A stretch of DNA of 64,000 nt, from contig NC_079885.1 in the NCBI RefSeq assembly GCF_029227915.1, positions 25,173,001-25,237,000 on the forward strand, given 5' to 3'. The notes beneath the pieces are model-generated. The model was given only the letters and a program-made list of their open reading frames with translations. It was not told the DNA's origin and ran no database searches. This document shows, piece after piece, positions 24,334-35,160 of the stretch. Numbering within the stretch: the first letter of the stretch is position 1; every line of letters starts with the position of its first letter. The position numbers and the translations under genes were made by a program. The stretch comes from Hydractinia symbiolongicarpus. Lineage: Eukaryota > Cnidaria > Hydrozoa > Anthoathecata > Hydractiniidae.

Positions 24334-27132
24334 AAGTTTACTTGAACAGACAACTGCTGCATCTTCTTTAAATTGCGCCTCAAATTTTATATTTCCATTC
24401 TTGTCACTATCAATTCTAATTTGAAACAGCGTCTTTTCTTCAAGCATAGGCAACTCAACGGAACCTCTCATTGGTCTTTGTGTTCTACCATGAAATTTAA
24501 CATACATCCCACGATGCACTTTACCAGTTTGAAATTCCTCATACAGCGAATAGTGTTGTTTCAGGTATTCTGTTATTGGGATATCGACACCGTCAGTAGA
24601 GAATATGTACTCCACCTTACAAAAAAATTTAAAGTCGCAAAAAGGATACTAGAGTTACTATTTTTAATATAGAAATTATTTGCAGAGTTAAGTTACAATC
24701 AAGGAACTTTAGTGGAGGAAGGTCTTGTTTCGCCATTTCTCCAAATAGCCAAACAGCATCTCTTGCCAGTACTCTGCAGTCTGTAGATTACAAAGGTTTT
24801 ATTTTGGCAGGAGTCCTGGTGAAGTAAGCTAGCTGCACTTTTCACATTGTCTGAATCCCTTAAAAAATAGAGGATTAGGGCTTGCTGCGTGAGGAAGAAA
24901 ATTAGTACCCCTTATTTTGTAACTTAAAAAGCTTGGCAAGTAAACGGTGACAAGTTTGGAGTGAAAGTTGAAATTCCGCCTTCCTTTACACTAATTTATA
25001 GGCCGGGTTTTAGATCTCGAAGGGAGCGTAACGTTACTCGCTGGAAAGCAACGATGTTTTATAGCGGAATAAAAAAACAAAAGTTTGCGTTGTTCGGTCC
25101 GCGTTATTCGGTTTTAAAAAAATGGAATATAAGTCTTGGATTAAAGAGAATGAAAATCCAGGTTTCCAGCTACAACTTTTGTCATTTAAACACGCCTTTT
25201 TATTAACAGTTTCTCTACAGATGCTGTAGCTACTTCAGTGAGACATAATAAATACATTCTTCAAAGCGATGCATCAATCAAACATCCTACCTGGTCAATA
25301 GCAAGCTCAATGTACCATCCTTTATTGACAAAAGGAAGCATTTCTATGGAAATCGGAAGCACTGAACGCAGTATTTGATCAAGTGTCAGCTTCATTGTCA
25401 ACTTTATAATCCAAAAGCTTAAGTCCGCACCAATTATCAACTCAGTTTTTACATTTCCAATATTTTCTTCCTCCAATTTTATCCTTTAAACGCTGATAAT
25501 CTGCTTCCTTTGTGCCAAACAATACTCCAGATTGGATTGCTGATATTCAATGTTTTAACAACTTTAAGTTTGTATGTTAAAATTGATTCAATCTCTCGCG
25601 GAAATGGTTTTAATCGGTGAGAAAGCTCAATAACCAACATATTTATTGATTGATTAGATGTTGAATGCATACTTGTAAATTCATTGCCTGTTGGCCATAA
25701 CTTATAACGAAACAACTTGCCACAAAGATTATACACCCCTTTACCTGTTACAAACACACCATTGATATTCTTTTCAATGTACACATCAACATTCCGCAAG
25801 CTTAAGTATTTATCAATAATATAATCCTTAATGTTCCCGATTCGTGTTTTCAAAAACTGTATAAACCCTATATTTGTGGAACAGTTTCTGTAGCAGTAAC
25901 CATTTGTGACTCTAGTCTCTGGTTGCTCAATGATAAGATTTCGTAGGTTTTTTATGCTTGTTTCATTTATATCCTTGACATAGTGCGATAACATGGTTTT
26001 CACATGAACACATTTAGTCTTTTAACAGTTGAAACCACCAGCTATGAAGGTATCCTTTAATGCAACTGTGCGAGCTGATACTGGAATTAAATTGCGAAGT
26101 ATGTTCACCTTCTCAAATTGAGATCCTTTAAAAAAGCAACCATAAATAAATTACATTTTTTTTGAATACATACCTTGTGTTATATAAGTTTGAATTGATT
26201 TTCATCCTTTTATTATCATGTATTTTAAAGTGTATCGAAAGATAGATTAGCAAACATTTGTTTTATTGCACTCAAAAAATGTAACTTTTCCTTCTGTTCA
26301 AAAGCTTGACTTCAAATACCCATGATATTAATACGTGCATATGAATTTTAAAACTTATGCCACCTCTTCTCATAACACGGTGAAATAGAGTCACTGCCGG
26401 AGTTAATATTTTTTTAAAAACCCCAATAGTGAACATGAAACTTACCTAACTTGTAGTGTCCTAATTGACATGACTGCTCTTTTGTAACTTGATCACCTAA
26501 AACACAATGCTACAGTTTGACTTTACGAATGACATACATGGTCTGCTTCAAGCGTTGGATCCTTTAGAAATTGATTGCTTACTTGGAATGTTCAAAGTTT
26601 GACAATGTACAAACGGCAAGGTCATGCAACTAACGTCTAAAAGTCTTTCTGATAATTCGGGAATATCTTTCACTGCAGAATAGCAAACTGAGGTCTTTGC
26701 TCTTTCACAATCTGATCTGCACGTCTGCTGGACACTGTATGCTTTTCCACCCTTTCGGCGGCAGACGGGAAAAAACGACGACAAAGAACCTGCTTGATGA
26801 AACTGACGCACGACAGGTAAGGATGTTCGTCAAGTTTTACTATTAATGTTTTTAGATACATTTCCATTTCGTTTTGACTGTATTGTTTGTCAACATAAAT
26901 AAGAATAGTTTTGTTCTTTTCGTCGTAATCAAGTTGATCGCATATCCTTCCTTTGTATTTCTCACATTGTTTCACATCCAAATGACTAAAAGCTGATATA
27001 AATAATACAAAATTAAAACTTAAGTCGGAGTTCAGTAGAAAACTGATGTTGCGTAATGAAATTTAAAAAAGTCATACCGATGACGTACATTCCATATAAA
27101 AGGAAAATCTTCATCCAACAATCATTAACCAT
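24334..27132 (-). pseudogene. secreted/membrane protein with Frizzled-type CRD, broken in three places
   Basis: Five exons with good borders: 27132-27078 (signal peptide MVNDCWMKIFLLYGMYVI), 26992-26583, 26496-26446, 26125-25291 and 24615-24334. Exon 2 is a Frizzled-like cysteine-rich domain (CEKYKGRICDQLDY, LSCVSFIKQVLCRRFFP, then in another frame VCRRKGGKAYSVQQTCRSDCE). It recalls the ROR/MuSK group, which binds Wnt-type or matrix ligands. The frame change at about 26770-26776 is a one-base loss in a T6 run; adding one base restores the exit phase needed by exon 3. Exon 4 has an in-frame TAA after GGFNC (about 26024) and another one-base loss at about 25486, again confirmed by the phase of exon 5. 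Exons 4-5 match no domain I know. It is either a recent pseudogene, a null allele or sequence error; later exons were not found. Confidence 0.7.
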
Positions 27133-30100
27133 TTTTTGACGCCTAAATAAAATTTTGCAGGTTTGTTATAAAAACACTCTAATACAGTGGTTTTTTTTGC
27201 GGAATACGTGCTTTTTAGAAGAACATCAAAATTTAACCAAGCTTGTCATTGTTCATATTCTTTATTGTTCCAAACGTAGACCTATCGGTAAATCATCAAT
27301 TAATTAATTTTAAATCCCAGATTTTCTAATAAAGGTAATCCTTATCAATAAATAATCGTTTAGCCTGGGCTTATGTCGCGTATAAGAAAGAACATATACA
27401 ACACATGTCAACATTAGGTCCGATGAAAAGTATTTAGCAGTTTAAATTTAACGTCAATTTAAACTGACCTTAACTGTGTTGTATTCATGACTGCTGATTC
27501 GAATTATTTAAGGCCAATGTTTGTTTGGAAAGTGGCGGACGTTCAAGCATTCTTACGATAATCTTTTATGATAATCTGTTTGCTTTTGCAAAAAAACGCG
27601 AAGTTGCACCAAGTGACCTCTCGTGAATATTATTATCATATCCTACTTTCTCACATGGTAACTAAGATTTCTGTGGTTTCCATTTCGAAATTTTTAGGTA
27701 TTTTAAGAATTAATAACTGTTTTACGAGCGTAAATCTTCGCACTAATACGCAGAAAGTGAAGTGATCTTTTAATAATCTCTTCTCTTACGTGTAAATAAT
27801 AGATTACGCTAAAAAAATGAATATTTGTGTATTTAATCACTGCACTTACATTCATTGAAAAAGAAATTTTCGCTATGTGCTTGAACGAGCAAATTACAAG
27901 TACAATGTAAACCTCTTTATAAGAACAACTTTTTAAGAACATGGAGGATGACAAGAACTGGATATAGGAATAATGACAAGGAATTTTAATGACATGCTAT
28001 TTTTTTCTAGAAAAGAATAAATAAAGTGAGAAAATAAGTGTTTTAACGCATATACTTTTCTACATAATTATTTGTCGTGATTTTGCAAAGTACTTTAAAA
28101 ATAGTCAAATATCTATGGGAGCAAAACGTTGACAATTTAAGGCAGCACATGTCAAATAATGAAAAAATTAACAATTTAAGGACACCCTAGGCCGAACACA
28201 AATTTCCAGCTTCTCCTGAATAAAAAAGTATTTATAGCGAAAGCCTTACCTGACTATTCGTTGCCACCGAACTTTTGCTATTAAGTTGAAAGTTTATGGC
28301 AAAAATTTACTTATATAGACAGCATGAGGAAAAACGTGGGCAGTCAAAAAATAATAAAAATAATGATAATCTAGCATCAAGACAAATTAATTTACAAACC
28401 CTGATTGCAATCAAGTTTTAATTTTATTGCTATGGCAATTTAAAAAAATTCTTAGCATGTAATGGGAAAAGCCACGATGGGAATTTTTAATACAAAAAGA
28501 ATCTGGGGCCTTTACACAAAGTATTATATTTTGTATTTTACCTAAGAACGACTTTGGAATATTACTATATCGTCCATCGCAAAAAAACCCGGTATTTTTA
28601 TTCCTAATCAAAACAAGTTGATTTTTTCTAATTGATATTCTAAATTCCGGGATGTTTTTTAGATGGAATAAAACTTGTTACAGTTGTACTATGCCTTCAT
28701 AGAAACAAAATAACGATGAGTTTCGTAAAGCCTATCGATTTTACCTGCGTCAGCTGCCTCATTCCACCGTACTCTGCTTCTCGACCCTTTCCCTCCTTTT
28801 TTAAATTTTGACTGGCTTTTGGCAACCTGTGTCTGAAGAAATTCTAATTGTTAGCCGGTGAAAAATCCAAAGGAATCAGGCAGTTGCAAACTACTGTTGC
28901 TAAGACGATTTGCAGACATTGTTGTTGCTAAGCTTCTTGTTTTAGCAGGACATTGCTAAGTCCTTAATATACATAAGCTGATAATTATATAGTATAAAGC
29001 CTCCCACTTAAAAATGTATGATTAATATAATACGTGACATACCTTTCCATGAAAAAGTTTATTAGTCACAGCCATGACACTTTTAAATGTTCCATAAACC
29101 TGCGAGGTTTAAAAATTTTTAGCTTCATAAAGTCGAGAAACCATTTGTCCGATATCCCCTTTTATTTTTCACTGATTTACCTGATTAAAAGTACAAGTGC
29201 AAGTCAAAAAGTAAGTCAAAACAGACCTTTTCCATATCAGTTTGAAATGCACTGTATTAGTAATATCTTTCTTCCAATGTTTTAAAAAGTCGAGGATTCA
29301 GGGACATTTACAATATTCCATAGAGAAGAAAGCAGTATTGTACAGGATTGGGCAGGTTGATTTTCGGATATAGTAACACATCGCTATCTAGCTGTAGCTA
29401 GCGTATACTTATGTATTAAGCATTTATGTCTTATAACTTGTGCCAGGAGAATTTTTAAAATAAATTTTTTTATCGTATTGTTTTTATCCTTTATTTTGAC
29501 TACCTAATTCTTCTAGCTAGACAATATTGGGTTGAATATCTTTAATTTCTTTGATGCTGAGTTTTGGTTAAATATCCCCCATGAGAATAAAAGTTTCAAT
29601 TCAATGTTAACTCAGAATTACAATCTCAATTTCCCTGGATCTTTTTGTCTTCCGCAAGTGTTCTAAGATGAGCAATCCCCCAGTTGTCACAGATTGGCCA
29701 GGCTAGTCTTAAAACGCGAAGCGTTCCAAGACTGGGCAGTGCAACTACCTGAGGTCTCCTGGAACTAACATTAGTGGACTACATTATACATTCACATCCT
29801 ATCTAATCTTAATATTCGCTGTTTGTTTTTGAAACATTTCATCTTTTCTGTCGCTTCCCTCCAGTACTTTTTATGAGCAATTTTTCTTTCTTAAGGAACT
29901 GAAATCATAAGAGAACGCCACTTAATAACAACAAAGCGTTCTGGTTGGTTGGAAGTGCCTTAAGCATAAAGAATTTCAACACAAAATAATATGTGTCCTT
30001 CAGCTGTAAATTACATGTGCGATAACTTTCCCAAGCTAAGGAGCAACGAATGAGCTGCGGTGGTAATTAATATCTTAGTAACTAAACCACATGTGAAAGA

Positions 30101-30761
30101 TGAATTATCCCAGACTTTACAGCGCCCACCCAATTTTAATCACTATTTTTATACATTCTTGACACGCCTTAGCGGTAGATTAAAATTTAAATCGAATATA
30201 TTATCTCACGATTGTGTCTTAGTAACTATAAATATCTTTACTACACGGGGGAGCAAACTAATAGAGAGCTGTTTAAAGATAAGGAACGATTGAATTGAAA
30301 TCAATTTAATTGACATTAATCTTGATCGATTTTCTCTTAGATAACAAACTAAAGACTAATTTTAACTTCCAAGCACGACATTTTTTCTCTTTATCTAAAG
30401 TGGCTACAGGAGGTCGTAGCTTTCAGTTACATGAAAATATTCTTAATACCGAAGAACAAGGTCACGAATCGATATGGTGACCTAATTACAGATGTCGGCA
30501 CTAAATATTCTGTTATTATAAATATGCTTCTTAGACCAACTAAATAAATGTTACTAAGGCGTCACAAAGAAATCGATTTTGGAACGGAAAACGTCATGGC
30601 AGCGTTTTTTGGCGTCACTTATTTAAGTATATTTTTCCTAAATCGATTCTCAGGGATTTAAGATACAAAAAACATGATAAAATACAATTTTTTGACTGTG
30701 CTTACAAATAAAGACAATTGTCCCAGCAATTTTCGCTTTTCTAACTTCAGGTAAATATTAC
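27133..30761. other. mostly intergenic; isolated exon candidate only
   Basis: No full gene recognised. One spliced-looking exon is listed separately at 28745-28832. A second weaker candidate, coding for NTGFFCDGRYSNIPKSFLG, lies at about 28,540-28,605 on the minus strand. An imperfect hairpin built on AACGC-GAA-GCGTT occurs near 29,710-29,745. Confidence 0.35.
28745..28832 (-). CDS. isolated basic exon candidate (partial gene)
   Basis: This 88-nt exon has an acceptor TTTCTTCAG and a donor GCAG|GTAAAA. It enters in phase 0 and leaves in phase 1, and encodes a Lys/Arg/Ser-rich peptide (AKSQSKFKKGGKGSRSR) like a cytoplasmic tail. It might belong to the gene that starts with the signal-peptide exon at 30822, but the phases (1 out, 0 in) require at least one exon between that I did not find. 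Confidence 0.3.
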
Positions 30762-32700
30762 CAACACAAATCCACACAAATATTAAAAATGGTAACTCTA
30801 GTACAGTTGTCGTGGGAGCCATAGCAGAGCGCGCATTGTTACAAAAATTCAATAAATGGTTTAAAGCTTAAATTGAAATTCTGACTGGTTGGGTCATTAG
30901 ACATTTTCTGTTAATACTGTACATGTGTACAAGTAAATTATATTTAGGAGGCTTGAAAAAGAGAAGGAGGCACTTCTCTTTAAGATAACTAAAAGACCTT
31001 CCTCCTCACACGCAGCCAGCGCTGTTCACGTAGAAAACTACTTGATAGTTTACCACGATAGAATTATTTAATGCGTCAAAGCCTTGCTGTTCTTACCAAA
31101 TAGCGGTGCGAAATACAATTGTTTTGAATCTGCTAAACGCGCAGAGTGTGTTAACAATGGCCATTTTGTCGAAGTTCAACATTGGTCTATCGTGACCAAC
31201 TCAGCGGAGACAGAGTTTTTAGACTTCCACATTGCATGATAGATGTGGAAAAAATTAATATTTTCTGCAATTTTTATCCTGGAGATTTAGGATTTCGAAA
31301 AATATCATCAATTCTGGTAGCAACGTCAAAATACGGCATTCTTAAAGAAAAATAGTCATGTTTGAAGAACTATTTAAAAAAAAATTGAAGGGACTACAAT
31401 AGTTATACTCTGAAAGATATCTATAATTGTATGTGTTTATTGGAAAAAATAATACTGCTATGATTGTGATGAAAGTTTAGTTGTATAATTCTAAGTCATG
31501 GAAAAGTGAATGTTAAAACATTAGCTTAAATTTATTGAGTAAAGAAGACTTTTCATAAGTAATGGTCATGACTTGTCAAGTTCCAGAAATCGTACTAACT
31601 TTAGCTTAAAATTATGTTGCTATATTTCAATATTTTGTATATAAACAAAATACATAGCTGCCACTAGCATTTTTTCCACGTGATAAAACTTAGGTAAAAG
31701 TTATTTATTCTCATTTGATAGTTTGATTACCGTAAATTCCCTAGTAAATGCCCCCTTCTTTTTAACATCCGTTCTCTAAGACGCTCCCCTCAGCACTATT
31801 AAGATTGATGGCTGTGAAGATTCATTGCTTTAAGTTGAAATAACGATATGCAGCAGGAAATGTTAATTGATTAAACAACATTGCTTCACGTCAACGAAAT
31901 CCTTCCGTTGAAGACCTAACAGAATCAGATGTTTAAAAAGGCAAACGATCCCTTTAACTTTTTTGCTAAGATGCCAAAGAATTTATTGACGCAAGGCACA
32001 AGAGTCTGAGGTGCAAAATCTTTTTTGAAATATAAAACTGTAAAACTTTGCAAATAAGCGCCTCCCTTTTTTAAACGTCCCCTTAATAAAGACCTGCTCA
32101 AAAGCTGAAACATTAAATAGACGCCCTGGGCGTTTATTTGACGATTAGCAATACCCAGCTAACACAGCGATCTTCATAACTTACCTTGGTATGCCTGATC
32201 TTTCATTTTTTGTTCTACCAGCAAAATTATTTAAACCATACGATAATGTGCAGTATGTTGAGCGCTTTACCATATTAAAGTTTCGTAAGTTATACTTATT
32301 TTCTCTAATGAGAAAACATACTAGGCGACACTGTAGCCATATGTACTAGCTACGACAAGCATATGAAACAGCTCAAATACCTACATCGTGTTTGATACAC
32401 ATTTTTTGTAAGGAACCCTGAAGAAATCTTGAGCTTAGACCAACCACATTTTAAGAAACTTTACTAAGCCTAAAAATATCTACACATTAAGATACACATA
32501 AATGTAAAACACCAAACTTATTTATACGGAAAATATTTGAGCCTAAGTTATCAAAATTGTAAAAAACGCCCGGTTTTACGAAATGTTTAGGCTTCTTTCT
32601 TTATCAAAATGATATATACCAGAAGACAGCATTTGTGTAAATGATATTCGCCTAAAAAAGCTTATTTTAATGATTCAAAGATATACAACTACAACTATGT
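30400..32700. repeat. segmental duplication, left copy, part a (matches 48190-49130)
   Basis: Blocks at about 30,800-31,000, 31,620-31,680 and 32,480-32,670 are clearly similar to 48,290-48,560, 48,760-48,810 and 48,920-49,110. Shared strings include AAATTCTGACTGGTTGGGT and TTGTATATAAACAAAATACA. The order and orientation are the same. The left copy holds an intact signal-peptide exon at 30822, which is destroyed in the right copy. Confidence 0.8.
30762..30822 (-). CDS. orphan first exon encoding a signal peptide (partial gene)
   Basis: ATG at 30822 opens MAPTTTVLELPFLIFVWICV, a clear signal peptide, and ends at a G|GTAATA donor in phase 1. The other first exons in this window (Ly6 gene, Frizzled-type gene) end in the same phase. 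The duplicated copy near 48,300 starts MVPYGN and then reaches a stop because four bases are missing, which marks this as a real exon under decay there. Downstream exons (below 30,700) were not identified. Confidence 0.4.
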
Positions 32701-33081
32701 TCTTATAGTATGATTTTATCCAAAATCTATTTATTGTGCTGAGCTATATTACAAATTTTTTTATTTAGGAGAACATGATAAATCGTATCATTATCAACTT
32801 ATTGTGACTTCCCAATGCATAAAAAATTACAGCTAGTTTTTAATTAATTCTTTTTGCTGTAGCTGGCGATTTGCTGGCTACCACTTTTATGTTTTTGGTT
32901 AAAAGATTTTTACCTTATCGTTTTGTTTTGAGGAGAATATAAATTAAAATATTAAAAGAGTGAGAGGAAATACAAAACAAAAGTTATTATAATGTATTAT
33001 TGATTTTTAGTTGGTCTCGATCGTGCGCTATCTCACACTTTCCGCTATCTCCAACAATAACCTTGCTTTTGTCAGCATTTA

Positions 33082-33382
33082 CAGTACAGCTAACTAATGT
33101 TTGTCCCGATATCTCGAACTCGCTCATAAAAGCCATTATGAACCAAGACAATCGTGAAAATGTTTGTTTGTTTCTTCGAATTCTATTTCAATTTTAGAAT
33201 TTTCGTATATTTTTTTTTAATGTTCTTAATCTTTCGAATGTAGGTTTGTATTCTTGTGACATCCTATACATATCCTATACCTATATTACACCGCTAATCG
33301 TAAAAATAAAAATAAAGCCGTCATAACTCAAAGTCCCTTTATCTCGAACTTTTTCCGAGTTCGGGATAACTGTATTCGACTG
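33082..33382. mobile_element. about 300-bp MITE with pogo/Tigger-like ends
   Basis: TA target duplication at 33080-33081 and 33383-33384. The right end, read inward, is CAGTCGAATACAGTTATCCC followed by GAACTCGG; the left end starts CAGTACAGC and has CCCGATATCTCGAACT further in. The CAG start, TA target and the repeated CTCGAACT element are typical of pogo/Tigger-type Tc1/mariner MITEs. No coding part. The left terminus has diverged from the right one, so assignment is moderate. Confidence 0.5.
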
Positions 33383-33599
33383 TACTTTATGGATTATCGC
33401 ATATTTAGTGTTTTAAGCGCGCCTTTAGGCTACAAAAATTCGGAAAGTTACAAGCCAATGAATAGTGACCACCTATGCGAGGTATTGCGTACCAAAAATC
33501 AAATCAACTGCAATATATATTGCGTCTTTACTTATTATTGTCTAATGAAAACGTTTTCTCAAAAAGTTTTCTTAAATGAAAACAGGTATAATGTGTTTT

Positions 33600-35160
33600 A
33601 AAATATTGACACTATTTCTTGCACGCTCTCACAAGGTAAAAACTGTTTTTGATTAAAAAAATTATTGCAAAGGCCCCTCGACTGAAAATGCTCTTAATAA
33701 ATACTTATTTAATTTAAAATTTAAAATGGTCATTAACTTTTTCTTGTAAATGTCCGTTAAATGTTGTACCACTCTCATTATAACGTCACAAAAGTCTCAA
33801 CGCTGGCTTTTCAATGAATTTATTAAAGGCATATAACTGGGAATGTCAAGATACAGTTAAAGTATACTTTGCTTTGTCACGTGGCCAAGAAAATAGGAGG
33901 GAGGAATAAGCGGGAAAATATTACACATCATTAGTTAATCTGTTTACTACACTTGTATCGCATATACAAAGGTTATATGGAGTTAATAAATCAAATTATT
34001 CTCGATTGAATGTGATAAATTAGAAAATAATTAGCTTAAGTATGGAAATATAATCTTGCTTAAATTACTTAAGAAAAACCTTACCATAAGGTTACATAAC
34101 GATAAAAAGCACTACCTCAGATTAAGCCCTTGCTGATATAATACGAACGCACATTAAATACAGATCATATTTTCTCTCTTGGTCTAAGTTCTTACGACTA
34201 ATACTTTGTACAATTGACTAAGGTCAACTAAGATACTAAGGTGACTAAGGTAAACATTCCAAAATGAAAATAAATGATCTGCACAAACACAATTTGTTAA
34301 TCTGAAGATTAAAGATTAAGCTTTGATAATGCTTGGTGTGAAGTAACTTAAGCTTAATTACCCGCAGAAGGCGATAACTTTTTATCCTGTCTTTACCATC
34401 ATTTGTTGCACGAATTAAGATCGCATGATTGAGAAAATTATTTCCAGTTCAGAGCCGCCATAACTTCAAACTCCATTAATCACTCGCTGTAGAAACTATT
34501 TTTGTTGCTAGGGTGATGCCCCCCATATGCCACCCCGCTGACGCTTTTTTTAAGCCATGTTGCATGGATATGATACCTACTGAGTTTCAATGTTCATTTA
34601 TTAGACAACTGCTCGAAAAAATTTTTCGGTCTCATGACTTATAAAGGCTATGCTATTGGCTATTACTCAAAACTACCCCTAAAAATCTATATGAAATCCT
34701 TATAATTGGAAAGACATGGTAACCATTAGGAGGATTATCATTAGAACTTAAAATTTACAACACAACTTTGTTTTATCAAGAGAATCCTTTTGCATGTTGT
34801 GGACACTTGATTATTCCGAAATTTACCCGAAAATCGGACAAAAAACGCATTTTCGGAACTTTTTTGCATCTTCTTCTGCGAAATATGTAAAAACCGGAAC
34901 ATTTGTTAATTAATTTTTTATCTGGCTTTCAGAAACTTGAAACAGAATGTGAAAATTCGCTCTAGAACTAAAGTAATTGCATTTTAAGCAAATAGTGGTA
35001 TTTTGAACTCATCTCAAGCTTTTGATAACGTTACAGCAAAAGTGCTTACATAAGCAAAAATTTACTGCTGCCATTCAAGTTATTAGTGAAGGTAGTAACT
35101 TAAGAAGAAAAACATGTGAGGCAGAAAAAAACTTTTTTAACTATAACTAAAAAATCTATT
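33600..35160. repeat. segmental duplication, left copy, part b (matches 54905-56450)
   Basis: Strong blocks of similarity: 33,605-33,740 with 54,915-55,040; 34,140-34,330 with 55,190-55,345 (shared ACATTAAATACAGATCATAT and ATACTTTGTACAATTGA); 34,440-34,500 with 55,450-55,590. An unrelated repeat (34,507-34,990) splits the left copy, and similarity resumes near 35,085. The exon seen at 55489-55740 is reduced to a short remnant here. Confidence 0.8.
34507..34990 (+). repeat. dispersed repeat, copy 1 (about 0.5 kb)
   Basis: Non-coding block similar to the reverse complement of 41010-41555. Shared pieces in order include ACTGAGTTTCAAT, TTACTCAAAACTACC, ACAACTTTGTTTTAT and AAAAACCGGAA. It sits inside the remnant of the exon corresponding to 55489-55740, so it inserted after the segment was duplicated or helped destroy that exon. 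Confidence 0.7.
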
